A stretch of DNA of 64,000 nt from SSF26 sp037443945. GTDB taxonomy: Bacteria; Chloroflexota; Anaerolineae; J102. The DNA lies in the NCBI GenBank assembly GCA_037443945.1, contig JBBINH010000009.1:32215-96214 (forward strand), read 5' to 3'. The notes below the pieces were generated by a model that saw only the letters and a list, made by a program, of their open reading frames with translations, searched no databases and was not told the DNA's origin. The translations under genes and the position numbers were made by a program. Positions 56,919 through 64,000 of this stretch are shown here, piece by piece; position 1 is the first letter of the stretch, and each line of letters begins with the position of its first letter.

Positions 56919-59808
56919 GGTCGGTCTCCTGGGTGTTGTCAATGAGGATGACGCGGATGGTTGTCCCTTGTTCCTCTCCGGTGGGGCGGTACGCCTGACC
57001 CTCACAGCCCCTGTGCCCGGGACAGGGCGTCGAGCTGCAAATGCCACCACAGGAACGAATACAGAAATGGGCGCCGATTTCATCGGCCCAGTATTTCATC
57101 AATTGGATGCCGGTGGCATCTTCCCGTTCTAGGATATTGGCGTTATCAAAACCAACGCCCTGGTCACTTATCTCTAGTTCTACCCGTCCATTTTCATCGA
57201 CATAAAATGTAACGAGACATTCTTCACTGGTGGAGGAATGCTTTTTGTAATTTATCAGAGCTTCTTTGGATATACGATATAAAGCATGTTCTATATTGTA
57301 ATTTGGTCTTTTTACCAATCTTGATTGCACTCTAATCTTAATTCCCATTGTATCGGATAGTTGATGTAATGTGTGTACAAGTCCTTTTTCTACTAATAAA
57401 GGTAAATACTTGCGCACATCACTCATTAAGGAATCCAAACGTTCGATCATGGAACGACTGGTCCAACTGACATGCTCTATCTCGCGATGGGCCTGGTCAT
57501 AACGCCCTTTGCTCAGATGTTTGCGGGTGTTGCCGATAGGCAGAACGATGGCGCCGTGCATGAAATTTTTCATCTCGTGGAGGTCGGATTCCAGGCTCTT
57601 GCGCGCCCGTCGCGCCGCGTCCTCGTCCAGCCGGGCCCACAAACGGGCCCGTTCAATGGCCGTGGCGATATGCGAGGCATAGGTCCGATGAAGCGATTCT
57701 TGAAAGGCGCTGAAGCGTTTTCCGGCCGCTTCACCCCGACGGTTTTCCAGCTTGAGGACCCCCACGATACGGCCATGGCGATCGAGCAACGGTCCGATGA
57801 GGAGGGAATGGCTCTGTCCGGAGGGGAGGTAGCGCAGATGCTCACGGAAGGGTTCGATGTGATGACCGGCCCAGGCCGGGTGGGCTTCGATTTCGTCGCC
57901 GGCCAGATTGAGCCACGTGCCTGTAGCGGCCACGTAGGGTGTCAGACCCGGTCCATCCAACCGCGATTCGCGTCGTTGCCAGATTTCCGGCGGGATTGTA
58001 CTTGAGGCAACAATATCAACGGTCTTTTTGTTTTCATCTATAATATACAATGAGCAGTCTTCTACATTAAAAATATCTTTTCCTGCATTTACACAATAGT
58101 TGTATAAATCTTGGATAGATGTGTGTTTTATTAAAATTTCTGCAACTTCGGCAAATTTTTGTAAAGCGTTGGTTTCTTCTTGTTTTTCTTCGTATAATTG
58201 CGCATTATGCATTGCTACGGCTATTTGATGAGCAAAGGCCATCAAAATCTCTTTATGAGCGTCAAATGCGTTGTTTTGGCAACTATGAACAAAAAGTACG
58301 CCATATACTCGATCCTGGCTAATAAGCGGGATACCGGCATAGGATAGATAGCCTTGCTGAAAAACCACAGGATTATGCTCATCAGGGTGCTGGCGGGTAT
58401 CGGAGACGTTGTACCATTCACGTGTGCTCAGAATGCGTCGAGTGACACCGTTGGGACGAAAGCGTCGGTGTAACGGCACAGGCATCGGTTGGCTCTCGAC
58501 GCTGGTGATGGGCTTGCCGTCTTCGTCCACGAGCAACACGCTGGTCAAGTCCGAGGCCACAACCTTGGTGGCAATGGCGATGATGCGCTCCAGTACCTGC
58601 GAACGTTCCAGGGACGAGGCGATGACCTGCGCTGCTTCATACAAGCGCCTCACCTCCTCGGCGCGACGCCTGACCTCCTCAACCTGATGCGCATAGGCTA
58701 TGGCGACACCGGTAATGGCGGCGATGCCGGCCAGAAAATCCTCATTCTCCTGGGTGAAACCCAGGGCGTCGAGACCGCCTCCTTCCTTCTGCCGATTGAC
58801 CACCCGCAGAACCCCGAATGAGCGCTTGCGGTCGTTGAGAGGCACGGCCACCAGGTGTTTGACCTGATGCGAAGCCAATTTTTGACGATAGCGGTCCAGG
58901 TGGGCAGGGATGACCTCACGACTCAGATCGACGTTGTTTTCACGAACCGGTCGCCCATAACGTTCACCGGGTGCGGCGATCAGGCACTTTCCGGTGAGGC
59001 CCTCGCCGATGCGATAGCTTTCTTCGGGAAACCAGTCGGATTCGATGCCGGCCTCGGCGCGCCGCTCCAGCCGCTCCCCGTTGAGGAGGAAGACGGCCGC
59101 CGTCTCGGCGCGCAGGCGCCTTTGGGCTTCGCTTGCCACCAGGCGCAGCAGGTTCTCCGGTTCGTCGTAGGTGGCCAGCTGTTTGCTCAGGTCCAGATAC
59201 GTCTGTAGCCAGCGCGCGCGTTCCTCTTGCATGGCGGTCACCTGGCGTCGCCACCCCGACCAGGCCGCGAAGAAGAGGGTGAGAAGAAGCATGAAAGCGA
59301 TGCGGGGGCTATAGATGGCCATCGCATCGGGCAGTGGCGCCAGAAGGCTGACGACCCCAAAGACACTCAAGCCGGCCCATCCCATCACCACAAGGAGAGG
59401 CAGGAGATCGAGCAATCCGGCTGCTACCAATAAGGGCAAGAAATACAAGAAATAAATACTCGAATTGGCGTTACCGGACAAATAATAAAAAAGACTATAA
59501 ATGATAATTTCTATAATTATTTGTGTGAGTTTAACATTCTTATTAATATATCGTTGATGTTTTTGCAAACCGGTTAATCCTATTCCTATATTATATAAAA
59601 AGAAAAATAGCAAGATAAAGTAAACTGTGCTCTTTTTTGCTTCTTCTACAGGAAAAAGTATCAAAAAATACCATAATAATAGAATAAAAGCAATAAAACG
59701 AGTAAGCCAAATTATTTCTAAAATCCCACGCTCCATCATCATACGGTTGAGTAGCCAGTTGAACAATCTGTTTACGCTTATTTTGTCCCGTCTTAGCAAG
59801 ATTTCCAT
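56887..59808 (-). CDS. Membrane histidine kinase with several GAF domains
   Basis: Sensor kinase (973 aa). About five N-terminal membrane helices lie at residues 30-170. Three GAF-like domains follow (about 205-390, 415-580 and 600-770), then a HisKA-type dimerisation segment with the likely phospho-His in 'DLHEMKNFMHGAI' and a HATPase domain ('ALYRISKEALINYKKHS', 'ISDQGVGFD'). Just before the final strand the ATPase domain has an unusual Cys-rich insertion (57004-57063: five Cys and one His in 20 residues). I chose the ATG at 59808. The preceding frame is uninformative sequence. AT-rich patches occur in several places of the gene. Confidence 0.88.
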   Translation of the reverse strand: MEILLRRDKISVNRLFNWLLNRMMMERGILEIIWLTRFIAFILLLWYFLILFPVEEAKKSTVYFILLFFFLYNIGIGLTGLQKHQRYINKNVKLTQIIIEIIIYSLFYYLSGNANSSIYFLYFLPLLVAAGLLDLLPLLVVMGWAGLSVFGVVSLLAPLPDAMAIYSPRIAFMLLLTLFFAAWSGWRRQVTAMQEERARWLQTYLDLSKQLATYDEPENLLRLVASEAQRRLRAETAAVFLLNGERLERRAEAGIESDWFPEESYRIGEGLTGKCLIAAPGERYGRPVRENNVDLSREVIPAHLDRYRQKLASHQVKHLVAVPLNDRKRSFGVLRVVNRQKEGGGLDALGFTQENEDFLAGIAAITGVAIAYAHQVEEVRRRAEEVRRLYEAAQVIASSLERSQVLERIIAIATKVVASDLTSVLLVDEDGKPITSVESQPMPVPLHRRFRPNGVTRRILSTREWYNVSDTRQHPDEHNPVVFQQGYLSYAGIPLISQDRVYGVLFVHSCQNNAFDAHKEILMAFAHQIAVAMHNAQLYEEKQEETNALQKFAEVAEILIKHTSIQDLYNYCVNAGKDIFNVEDCSLYIIDENKKTVDIVASSTIPPEIWQRRESRLDGPGLTPYVAATGTWLNLAGDEIEAHPAWAGHHIEPFREHLRYLPSGQSHSLLIGPLLDRHGRIVGVLKLENRRGEAAGKRFSAFQESLHRTYASHIATAIERARLWARLDEDAARRARKSLESDLHEMKNFMHGAIVLPIGNTRKHLSKGRYDQAHREIEHVSWTSRSMIERLDSLMSDVRKYLPLLVEKGLVHTLHQLSDTMGIKIRVQSRLVKRPNYNIEHALYRISKEALINYKKHSSTSEECLVTFYVDENGRVELEISDQGVGFDNANILEREDATGIQLMKYWADEIGAHFCIRSCGGICSSTPCPGHRGCEGQAYRPTGEEQGTTIRVILIDNTQETDHGRSHLDPRL

Positions 59809-59878
59809 AGAGCACTCCGGCGTGAAGCTCAGGGAAACAAATGATGGCCCTACCGTAGCGTGACGGCAGCTTGTCTGT

Positions 59879-59884
59879 ATTATA
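59879..59884 (-). promoter_or_regulatory. Possible -10 box of the kinase gene
   Basis: TATAAT on the minus strand about 70 bp upstream of the kinase start. No convincing -35 hexamer is seen, so this is tentative. Confidence 0.28.
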
Positions 59885-60039
59885 AATCCCTTGCCGCAAG
59901 GGGGATAGGGTCTTTTGTTCCGTTTTGGTTCTGCTCCACATCCGTCGTTCGATCCCCCGGCTTCCGACCCCACGGTTGAAGCCGGTTTTGGGCAACAGGA
60001 CCCGATACCCTCAAGGCTGCGTCCGGCGAAGCGCACGTG

Positions 60040-60045
60040 TATAAT
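60040..60045 (+). promoter_or_regulatory. Probable -10 box of purB
   Basis: TATAAT preceded by GTG, 25 bp before the purB ATG. The leader would be short and lacks a clear ribosome binding site, so the message may be nearly leaderless. No good -35 is recognised. Confidence 0.4.
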
Positions 60046-60070
60046 AAGGCCCCTAAGAGCGGCCCGGACC

Positions 60071-61540
60071 ATGTTTGACCACAGCACCTATCTCTCCCCG
60101 TTCACTTGGCGCTATGGTTCCGAAGCCATGCGCAGGCTTTTTTCCGAACGCCATCGGCGCCGCCTGTGGCGACGAGTCTGGATAGCGCTGGCACGTGCCC
60201 AGGCCGCCGTCGGCCTTGTGACGGCAGCACAACTGGCCGATCTAGAAGCCCATGCCGACGATGTTGACCTCGACCAGGCCCTGGCGCGCGAGGCCGTAAC
60301 CCGCCACGACGTTATGGCCGAGATCCAGACCTTTGCGGCCCAATGTCCGGTGGGCGGCAGGATCCTCCATCTCGGCGCCACCAGTATGGATGTGGTGGAC
60401 AATGCCGAGGTCTTGCGTCAGCGCCAGGCCCTGGACCTGATCCTGACGCAACTGGCCGATCTGATCCGCCTCTTGGCCGACCGCTGCGAGCATTACGCCG
60501 AGACGCCGGTCATGGGCTATACCCATCTGCAGCCGGCCGAACCCACCACCCTGGGTTATCGGCTGGCCCAAACCCTGCAGGATCTGCTCCTCGATTGGGA
60601 GGAACTCGTGCGCCTGCGGCGTCGGCTCAAGGGCAAGGGGCTCAAAGGAGCCGTAGGCAACCTGGCCGCCTTTGGCCAGCTTCTGGCCGGGACCACGATG
60701 ACGGCAGCCGAACTGGAGCGTCTGGCCCTGGCCGATCTGGGCTTGGAGGCCTACCCGGTCACCACCCAAACCTATCCGCGCAAACAGGACTGGTTCGTGC
60801 TCAACGCCCTGGCCGGATTGGGGGGGACCCTCTATCGTTTTGCGTTTGACCTGCGCTTGTTGCAATCGCCGGCCTGGGGCGAGTTGTCCGAACCCTTTGC
60901 CGCCGGACAGGTGGGGTCTTCGGCCATGCCCTTCAAGCGCAACCCCGTCACGGCCGAAAAGGTGGATAGCCTGGCGCGTTATCTGGCGGCGCTGCCCCAG
61001 GTCGCCTGGCACAACGCCGCCCACAGCCTGTTGGAGCGCACGCTGGACGATTCGGCCAACCGACGGAGCCTTATCCCCGAAGCCTTTTTGATCGCCGATG
61101 AATTGCTGCTGGCGGCCCGCCATCTCGTGGCCGGACTGACCGTATGGCCGACGGCCATGGCACGCAACCTGGCCACCTATGGGGTCTTCGCCGCCGGTGA
61201 ACGCCTGCTTATGGAGGCCGTTAAGGCCGGTGGCGATCGTCAACATCTGCACGAGGTCATGCGGCGTCATAGTCTGGCGGCCTGGGCGGCCGTGCAGGAA
61301 GGCCAGGCCAATCCTCTGGTCGCCCTGTTGACCGCCGAACCCGAGTTCACCCGTTTGTTGCCGGTCGAACGCATCCGGGAGTTGTTGGATGCCTCGGCTT
61401 ATGTGGGTGAAGCTCCAACACGGACGCGGGCCCTGGTCGCCCAGGCGCGCAGCGTGATCGCGACCGGGTGGGCAGACCCCTCGTCCGAACCTCCCTTACC
61501 CAATCCGGAACCGCGCCCCCCGTTTGCGAATGGATCATGA
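60071..61540 (+). CDS. purB: Adenylosuccinate lyase PurB
   Basis: Purine-biosynthesis lyase (489 aa) cleaving SAICAR and adenylosuccinate to give fumarate. 'THLQPAEPTTLGYRLA' and the fumarase/aspartase superfamily signature 'GSSAMPFKRNPVTAEK' are present. Another is 'ATSMDVVDNAE'. The ATG at 60071 is chosen. Sequence between 59915 and 60070 is in frame but non-conserved. The last codons overlap the acetyltransferase start (ATGA). Confidence 0.93.
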   Translation: MFDHSTYLSPFTWRYGSEAMRRLFSERHRRRLWRRVWIALARAQAAVGLVTAAQLADLEAHADDVDLDQALAREAVTRHDVMAEIQTFAAQCPVGGRILHLGATSMDVVDNAEVLRQRQALDLILTQLADLIRLLADRCEHYAETPVMGYTHLQPAEPTTLGYRLAQTLQDLLLDWEELVRLRRRLKGKGLKGAVGNLAAFGQLLAGTTMTAAELERLALADLGLEAYPVTTQTYPRKQDWFVLNALAGLGGTLYRFAFDLRLLQSPAWGELSEPFAAGQVGSSAMPFKRNPVTAEKVDSLARYLAALPQVAWHNAAHSLLERTLDDSANRRSLIPEAFLIADELLLAARHLVAGLTVWPTAMARNLATYGVFAAGERLLMEAVKAGGDRQHLHEVMRRHSLAAWAAVQEGQANPLVALLTAEPEFTRLLPVERIRELLDASAYVGEAPTRTRALVAQARSVIATGWADPSSEPPLPNPEPRPPFANGS

Positions 61541-62340
61541 TCCGTCTGTTGACCAACGCCGATTACGAACCGACTTACGCCTTTTGCGCCCAAAATCCGG
61601 CCCTCAACCTCTATCTTCTGGGCAACCTGGAGACCCTGGGTCTGGAGTCCGATATTAGCCAATTCTGGGGCAGTTTCGACGGCGAGGGACGGCTTAACGG
61701 CGTGCTCAACCGCTATATGGACGGTTGGAACATTGCCGATGGACCCGGTTGCGATTACGAGGCCTTCGCCCAGGTGGTGGACACCCATGCCATCCCGGCG
61801 GCACGGTTGCAGGATAACACCCGATACACGGTGAGCTTCTTGCCCTATCTCCGGCGTTACAGGGTCGTTTCCGAAGTTGTCGAGCAGCTCTGCGACCTCG
61901 ATCCGGCCGATTTCAACCCGGTTTGTCGACCCTGGCCGGTGCGTCGTGCCACCCTGGCCGATTGGGAGGCCCTGTGCGCTTTCTATGCTCAGGCCGAGGA
62001 GATGAGCCGCACCCCACGGGCGGTGGAGCGGCCCTTGCGCGATGGGCGTGTTTTCGTGGTCGAAATCGCGGGCGAGATCGTCAGCGCCGTACTGACCAAT
62101 GCCGAAACTCGGACTGCCGCCATGATCGGCGGTGTCTATACCCCGCCGCCGCATCGCGGGCATGGCTATGCCGGCGCGGCCATGGTGGCCTTATGTCGTT
62201 CCTTGTTGGCCGATGGTCTACGGCCGGTGCTCTACTATCACCATCCCGCCGCCGGCGCCATTTATCGCCGACTGGGCTTCCGCCAACGAGGCCTGTGGCG
62301 TTCGGTGCGGCTGGCGCCCATTACTCAGGTCCCGGCGTGA
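61537..62340 (+). CDS. GNAT-family N-acetyltransferase
   Basis: Acetyltransferase (267 aa) with the GNAT fold in the C-terminal half: 'VFVVEIAGEIVSAVLTNAE', then the acetyl-CoA-binding 'IGGVYTPPPHRGHGYAGAAMVALC' and 'LYYHHPAAGAIYRRLGFRQRG'. The N-terminal half is typical of the FR47/GNAT domain fusions. It starts at the ATG at 61537, overlapping the purB stop. The substrate is unknown. Confidence 0.88.
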   Translation: MIRLLTNADYEPTYAFCAQNPALNLYLLGNLETLGLESDISQFWGSFDGEGRLNGVLNRYMDGWNIADGPGCDYEAFAQVVDTHAIPAARLQDNTRYTVSFLPYLRRYRVVSEVVEQLCDLDPADFNPVCRPWPVRRATLADWEALCAFYAQAEEMSRTPRAVERPLRDGRVFVVEIAGEIVSAVLTNAETRTAAMIGGVYTPPPHRGHGYAGAAMVALCRSLLADGLRPVLYYHHPAAGAIYRRLGFRQRGLWRSVRLAPITQVPA

Positions 62341-62379
62341 GCCTTGAATGCATCGGGCGTCTTCCCTCATGCCATGTGT

Positions 62380-62407
62380 TTGACAAATTCCCGACTACCG
62401 TTATACT
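62380..62407 (+). promoter_or_regulatory. Sigma-70-type promoter of the solute-binding protein gene
   Basis: TTGACA (62380-62385) and TATACT (62402-62407) with a 16-bp spacer, a near-consensus pair. Transcription would start near 62415 and run through the hairpin at 62430-62471. Confidence 0.72.
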
Positions 62408-62429
62408 GTTCTGCCACCTGGCCGGACGG

Positions 62430-62471
62430 TTTTCGGGTTTTGGCCTGAGCGAGCTTGTCAAGACCCGAAAA
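62430..62471 (+). promoter_or_regulatory. Leader hairpin before the solute-binding protein gene
   Basis: TTTTCGGGTTTTG pairs with CAAGACCCGAAAA (13 bp with one mismatch) around a 16-nt loop. It lies in the presumed 5' leader, about 88 bp before the start codon. It could be a regulatory stem or an attenuator. No T-tract directly follows. Confidence 0.5.
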
Positions 62472-62558
62472 TGTGGATCGCTACCGGCTCTTTCATAATA
62501 CACATCGCTTCACCGTTATCCCTTTTTTCACCCGCTTAATCAAAAGGAGAAGAAGCGT

Positions 62559-64000
62559 ATGAAGCATCTCAAATGGATCACACTGGCTGCGGTGCTGATC
62601 CTGGCGCTTGTCTTGGCCGCCTGTGCCCGGGCCACACCCACACCGGCACCGGCACCTACGCAACCGCCGGCACCTGCAGCTACGCCTACCCAGGCACCTG
62701 CACCCACGCCCGTGGCCGGTTATGTCTGTGACGACCCGCTGGGTTGTGTGGAGATTGCGGCCGGCGATCCGATCAAGATCGGGTATGCGCTGGTCATTGC
62801 CGGTCCGAATGAGGCGTTGGGCAAGGACTCGGTGCGTGGCATCGAGATAGCCGTGGACGATGCCGGTGGTCAGCTTTTCGGGCATCCCATCCAGATTGTG
62901 GGCGAGGATAGCGGCTGCAATCCGGAAGGTGGACAGGCGGCGGCGACGAAGCTGGCGGCGGACAAGCAGCTGGTAGCGGTTGTCGGGACGTCGTGCTCAT
63001 CGGAGGCGCGCGTGGCGGCGCCGATTTTGAGCGAGGCGGGCCTGAGCATGATTTCGCCGTCGAACACGGCGCCGGACCTGACGGACCCGGCGAAGCATGT
63101 GGACGGGTACTTCCGGACGGCGCACAACGACAAGGTGCAGGGTCGAGTAGCGGCGGAGTTTGCGTATAACGAGCTAGGCTTGCGGAAGGCGGCGACGATT
63201 CATGATGGGTCGCTGTATGCGCAGGGTCTGGCGACGGTGTTTGCGGAGAACTTCCGGAAGCTGGGCGGCGAGGTCGTGTCGGAGCAGGCGGTGAACGTGG
63301 GGGACACGGACATGCGGCCTGTGCTGACGACGATAGCGGCGGCGGGTCCGGAGATCATCTACTATCCGATTTTCGTGGCGGAGGGAGGTTTCATCACCTC
63401 GCAGGCGCGAGAGATTCCGGGTTTGGAGAAGACCGTTCTGATGGGAGCGGACGGTCTGTTTGCGCAGGACTTTCTGGAGGCGGCAGGAGCGAATGCGGTT
63501 GGGATGTATCTGAGCAGCCCGGACTTCAGCGCCTTTGGGGATGCGTATCAGGGCTTCCTGGCCAAGCATCAGGCGAAGTACGGCGAGCCGCCGCTGAGCG
63601 CCTTCCATGCCCATGCCTATGACGCCACCAACATGATCCTCGAAGCGGTCAAGAAGGTCGCCGTGCGCGATGGCGACAAGCTGTACATTCCGCGCAAGGC
63701 CTTGCGGGATGCCATTGCGGCCACGAAGGACTTCCAGGGTCTGACGGGCACCCTGACCTGCGACCCCTACGGCGACTGCGCCGACCCGAAGATTGCCGTG
63801 TATCAGGTCCAGAATGTGACCACCTGGGAACCCGGTACCGGCAACCCGCTCAAGGTCTATCCCAAGGTTTCCGTAGGCCCCAAGAAGGTGGAAACCTTCG
63901 CCTGTGACGACCCGCTGGGTTGTGTGGAGATTGCGGCCGGCGATCCGATCAAGATCGGGTATGCGCTGGTCATTGCCGGTCCGAATGAGGCGTTGGGCAA
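62559..64000 (+). CDS. ABC transporter substrate-binding lipoprotein with tandem repeat (3'-partial)
   Basis: Branched-chain amino-acid-type solute-binding protein (at least 480 residues; the gene runs off the window). Signal peptide with lipobox 'LVLAAC' (Cys around residue 22), an Ala/Pro/Thr-rich linker (about 24-54), then a periplasmic-binding type I domain: 'IKIGYALVIAGPNEALGKDS', 'AVVGTSCSSEARVAAPILSE', 'VYQVQNVTTWEPGTG'. The first 99 nt of the mature domain recur exactly at 63902-64000, so the protein apparently has two copies of the domain in tandem. Strong TTGACA/TATACT promoter and AAAAGGAGAAG ribosome binding site. Codon use changes inside the gene. Confidence 0.85.
   Translation, partial: MKHLKWITLAAVLILALVLAACARATPTPAPAPTQPPAPAATPTQAPAPTPVAGYVCDDPLGCVEIAAGDPIKIGYALVIAGPNEALGKDSVRGIEIAVDDAGGQLFGHPIQIVGEDSGCNPEGGQAAATKLAADKQLVAVVGTSCSSEARVAAPILSEAGLSMISPSNTAPDLTDPAKHVDGYFRTAHNDKVQGRVAAEFAYNELGLRKAATIHDGSLYAQGLATVFAENFRKLGGEVVSEQAVNVGDTDMRPVLTTIAAAGPEIIYYPIFVAEGGFITSQAREIPGLEKTVLMGADGLFAQDFLEAAGANAVGMYLSSPDFSAFGDAYQGFLAKHQAKYGEPPLSAFHAHAYDATNMILEAVKKVAVRDGDKLYIPRKALRDAIAATKDFQGLTGTLTCDPYGDCADPKIAVYQVQNVTTWEPGTGNPLKVYPKVSVGPKKVETFACDDPLGCVEIAAGDPIKIGYALVIAGPNEALG
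62726..62824 (+). repeat. 99-bp direct repeat, copy 1
   Basis: Identical to 63902-64000 at a distance of 1176 bp (392 codons, in frame). It encodes the start of the mature binding domain ('CDDPLGCVEIAAGDPIKIGY'). Confidence 0.9.
63902..64000 (+). repeat. 99-bp direct repeat, copy 2 (continues beyond the window)
   Basis: Exact copy of 62726-62824, in frame with the first. The repeat may extend past the window edge, so its full length is not known. Confidence 0.9.

Overview
The window is about 64 kb of GC-rich bacterial DNA with short intergenic gaps and long runs of co-directional genes. It has lipoproteins and cell-surface proteins with Thr/Pro linkers, a CpaF-type ATPase, a VorB-type 2-oxoacid:ferredoxin oxidoreductase, a glycolate oxidase and an NAD-linked molybdenum formate dehydrogenase. 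Together these suggest a heterotrophic member of the Chloroflexota (Anaerolineae-like), possibly thermophilic. This placement is inferred from gene content, not from a marker-gene search. One tRNA (Arg, anticodon TCG) is present. I saw no rRNA, CRISPR array, phage or insertion sequence.

Layout. 0-9.3 kb: TPR/beta-propeller membrane protein, CpaF ATPase, DUF192 protein, zinc alcohol dehydrogenase, NmrA-type reductase, then a four-gene 2-oxoacid:ferredoxin oxidoreductase operon. 9.3-9.8 kb: thiol peroxidase with a clear terminator. 10.0-27.1 kb: a minus-strand operon of 17 tightly packed genes led by a GntR/HutC regulator. 27.4-30.1 kb: a secreted glycoside hydrolase on the plus strand. 30.3-35.7 kb: a second minus-strand catabolic operon of seven genes, with a divergent maleate isomerase-like gene at 35.8 kb. 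36.6-39.8 kb: mutY, a small zinc-ribbon protein, a degenerate DprA-like protein and a YigZ protein. 39.8-44.6 kb: glycolate oxidase glcDEF with a metallo-hydrolase. 45.1-49.9 kb: methyltransferase, tRNA-Arg and a potassium-uptake operon (KimA-like permease plus two RCK proteins). 49.9-55.5 kb: NAD-dependent formate dehydrogenase with fdhD. 55.6-59.8 kb: PH-domain protein and a GAF histidine kinase/NarL regulator pair. 60-62.3 kb: purB and an acetyltransferase. 62.6 kb to the end: a lipoprotein ABC solute-binding protein whose mature N-terminus is repeated exactly at the window edge.

The most interesting part is the 10.0-36.5 kb catabolic region. Its core genes overlap by 4 nt and encode a Rieske oxygenase resembling pheophorbide a oxygenase, a bilin reductase-fold protein resembling plant red chlorophyll catabolite reductase, an SDR resembling chlorophyll b reductase (NOL/NYC1), an alpha/beta hydrolase resembling chlorophyllase, and four small beta-rich proteins that look lipocalin-like. 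I propose that this is a bacterial chlorophyll/phyllobilin degradation system. The remaining genes (cyclic amidohydrolase, maleamate-amidase-like cysteine hydrolase, LeuCD-like hydratase, two CaiB CoA-transferases, a flavin reductase fused to an HMG-CoA lyase, an HpcH aldolase, a maleate isomerase-like protein, an aldehyde dehydrogenase and an acyl-CoA dehydrogenase-fold protein) could take the resulting maleimides and/or phytol into central metabolism. Both operons carry nearly the same AT-rich palindrome at their promoters, which suggests control by the one GntR protein. These resemblances come from motif comparison by eye and from memory of the plant sequences. No alignment or search was run.
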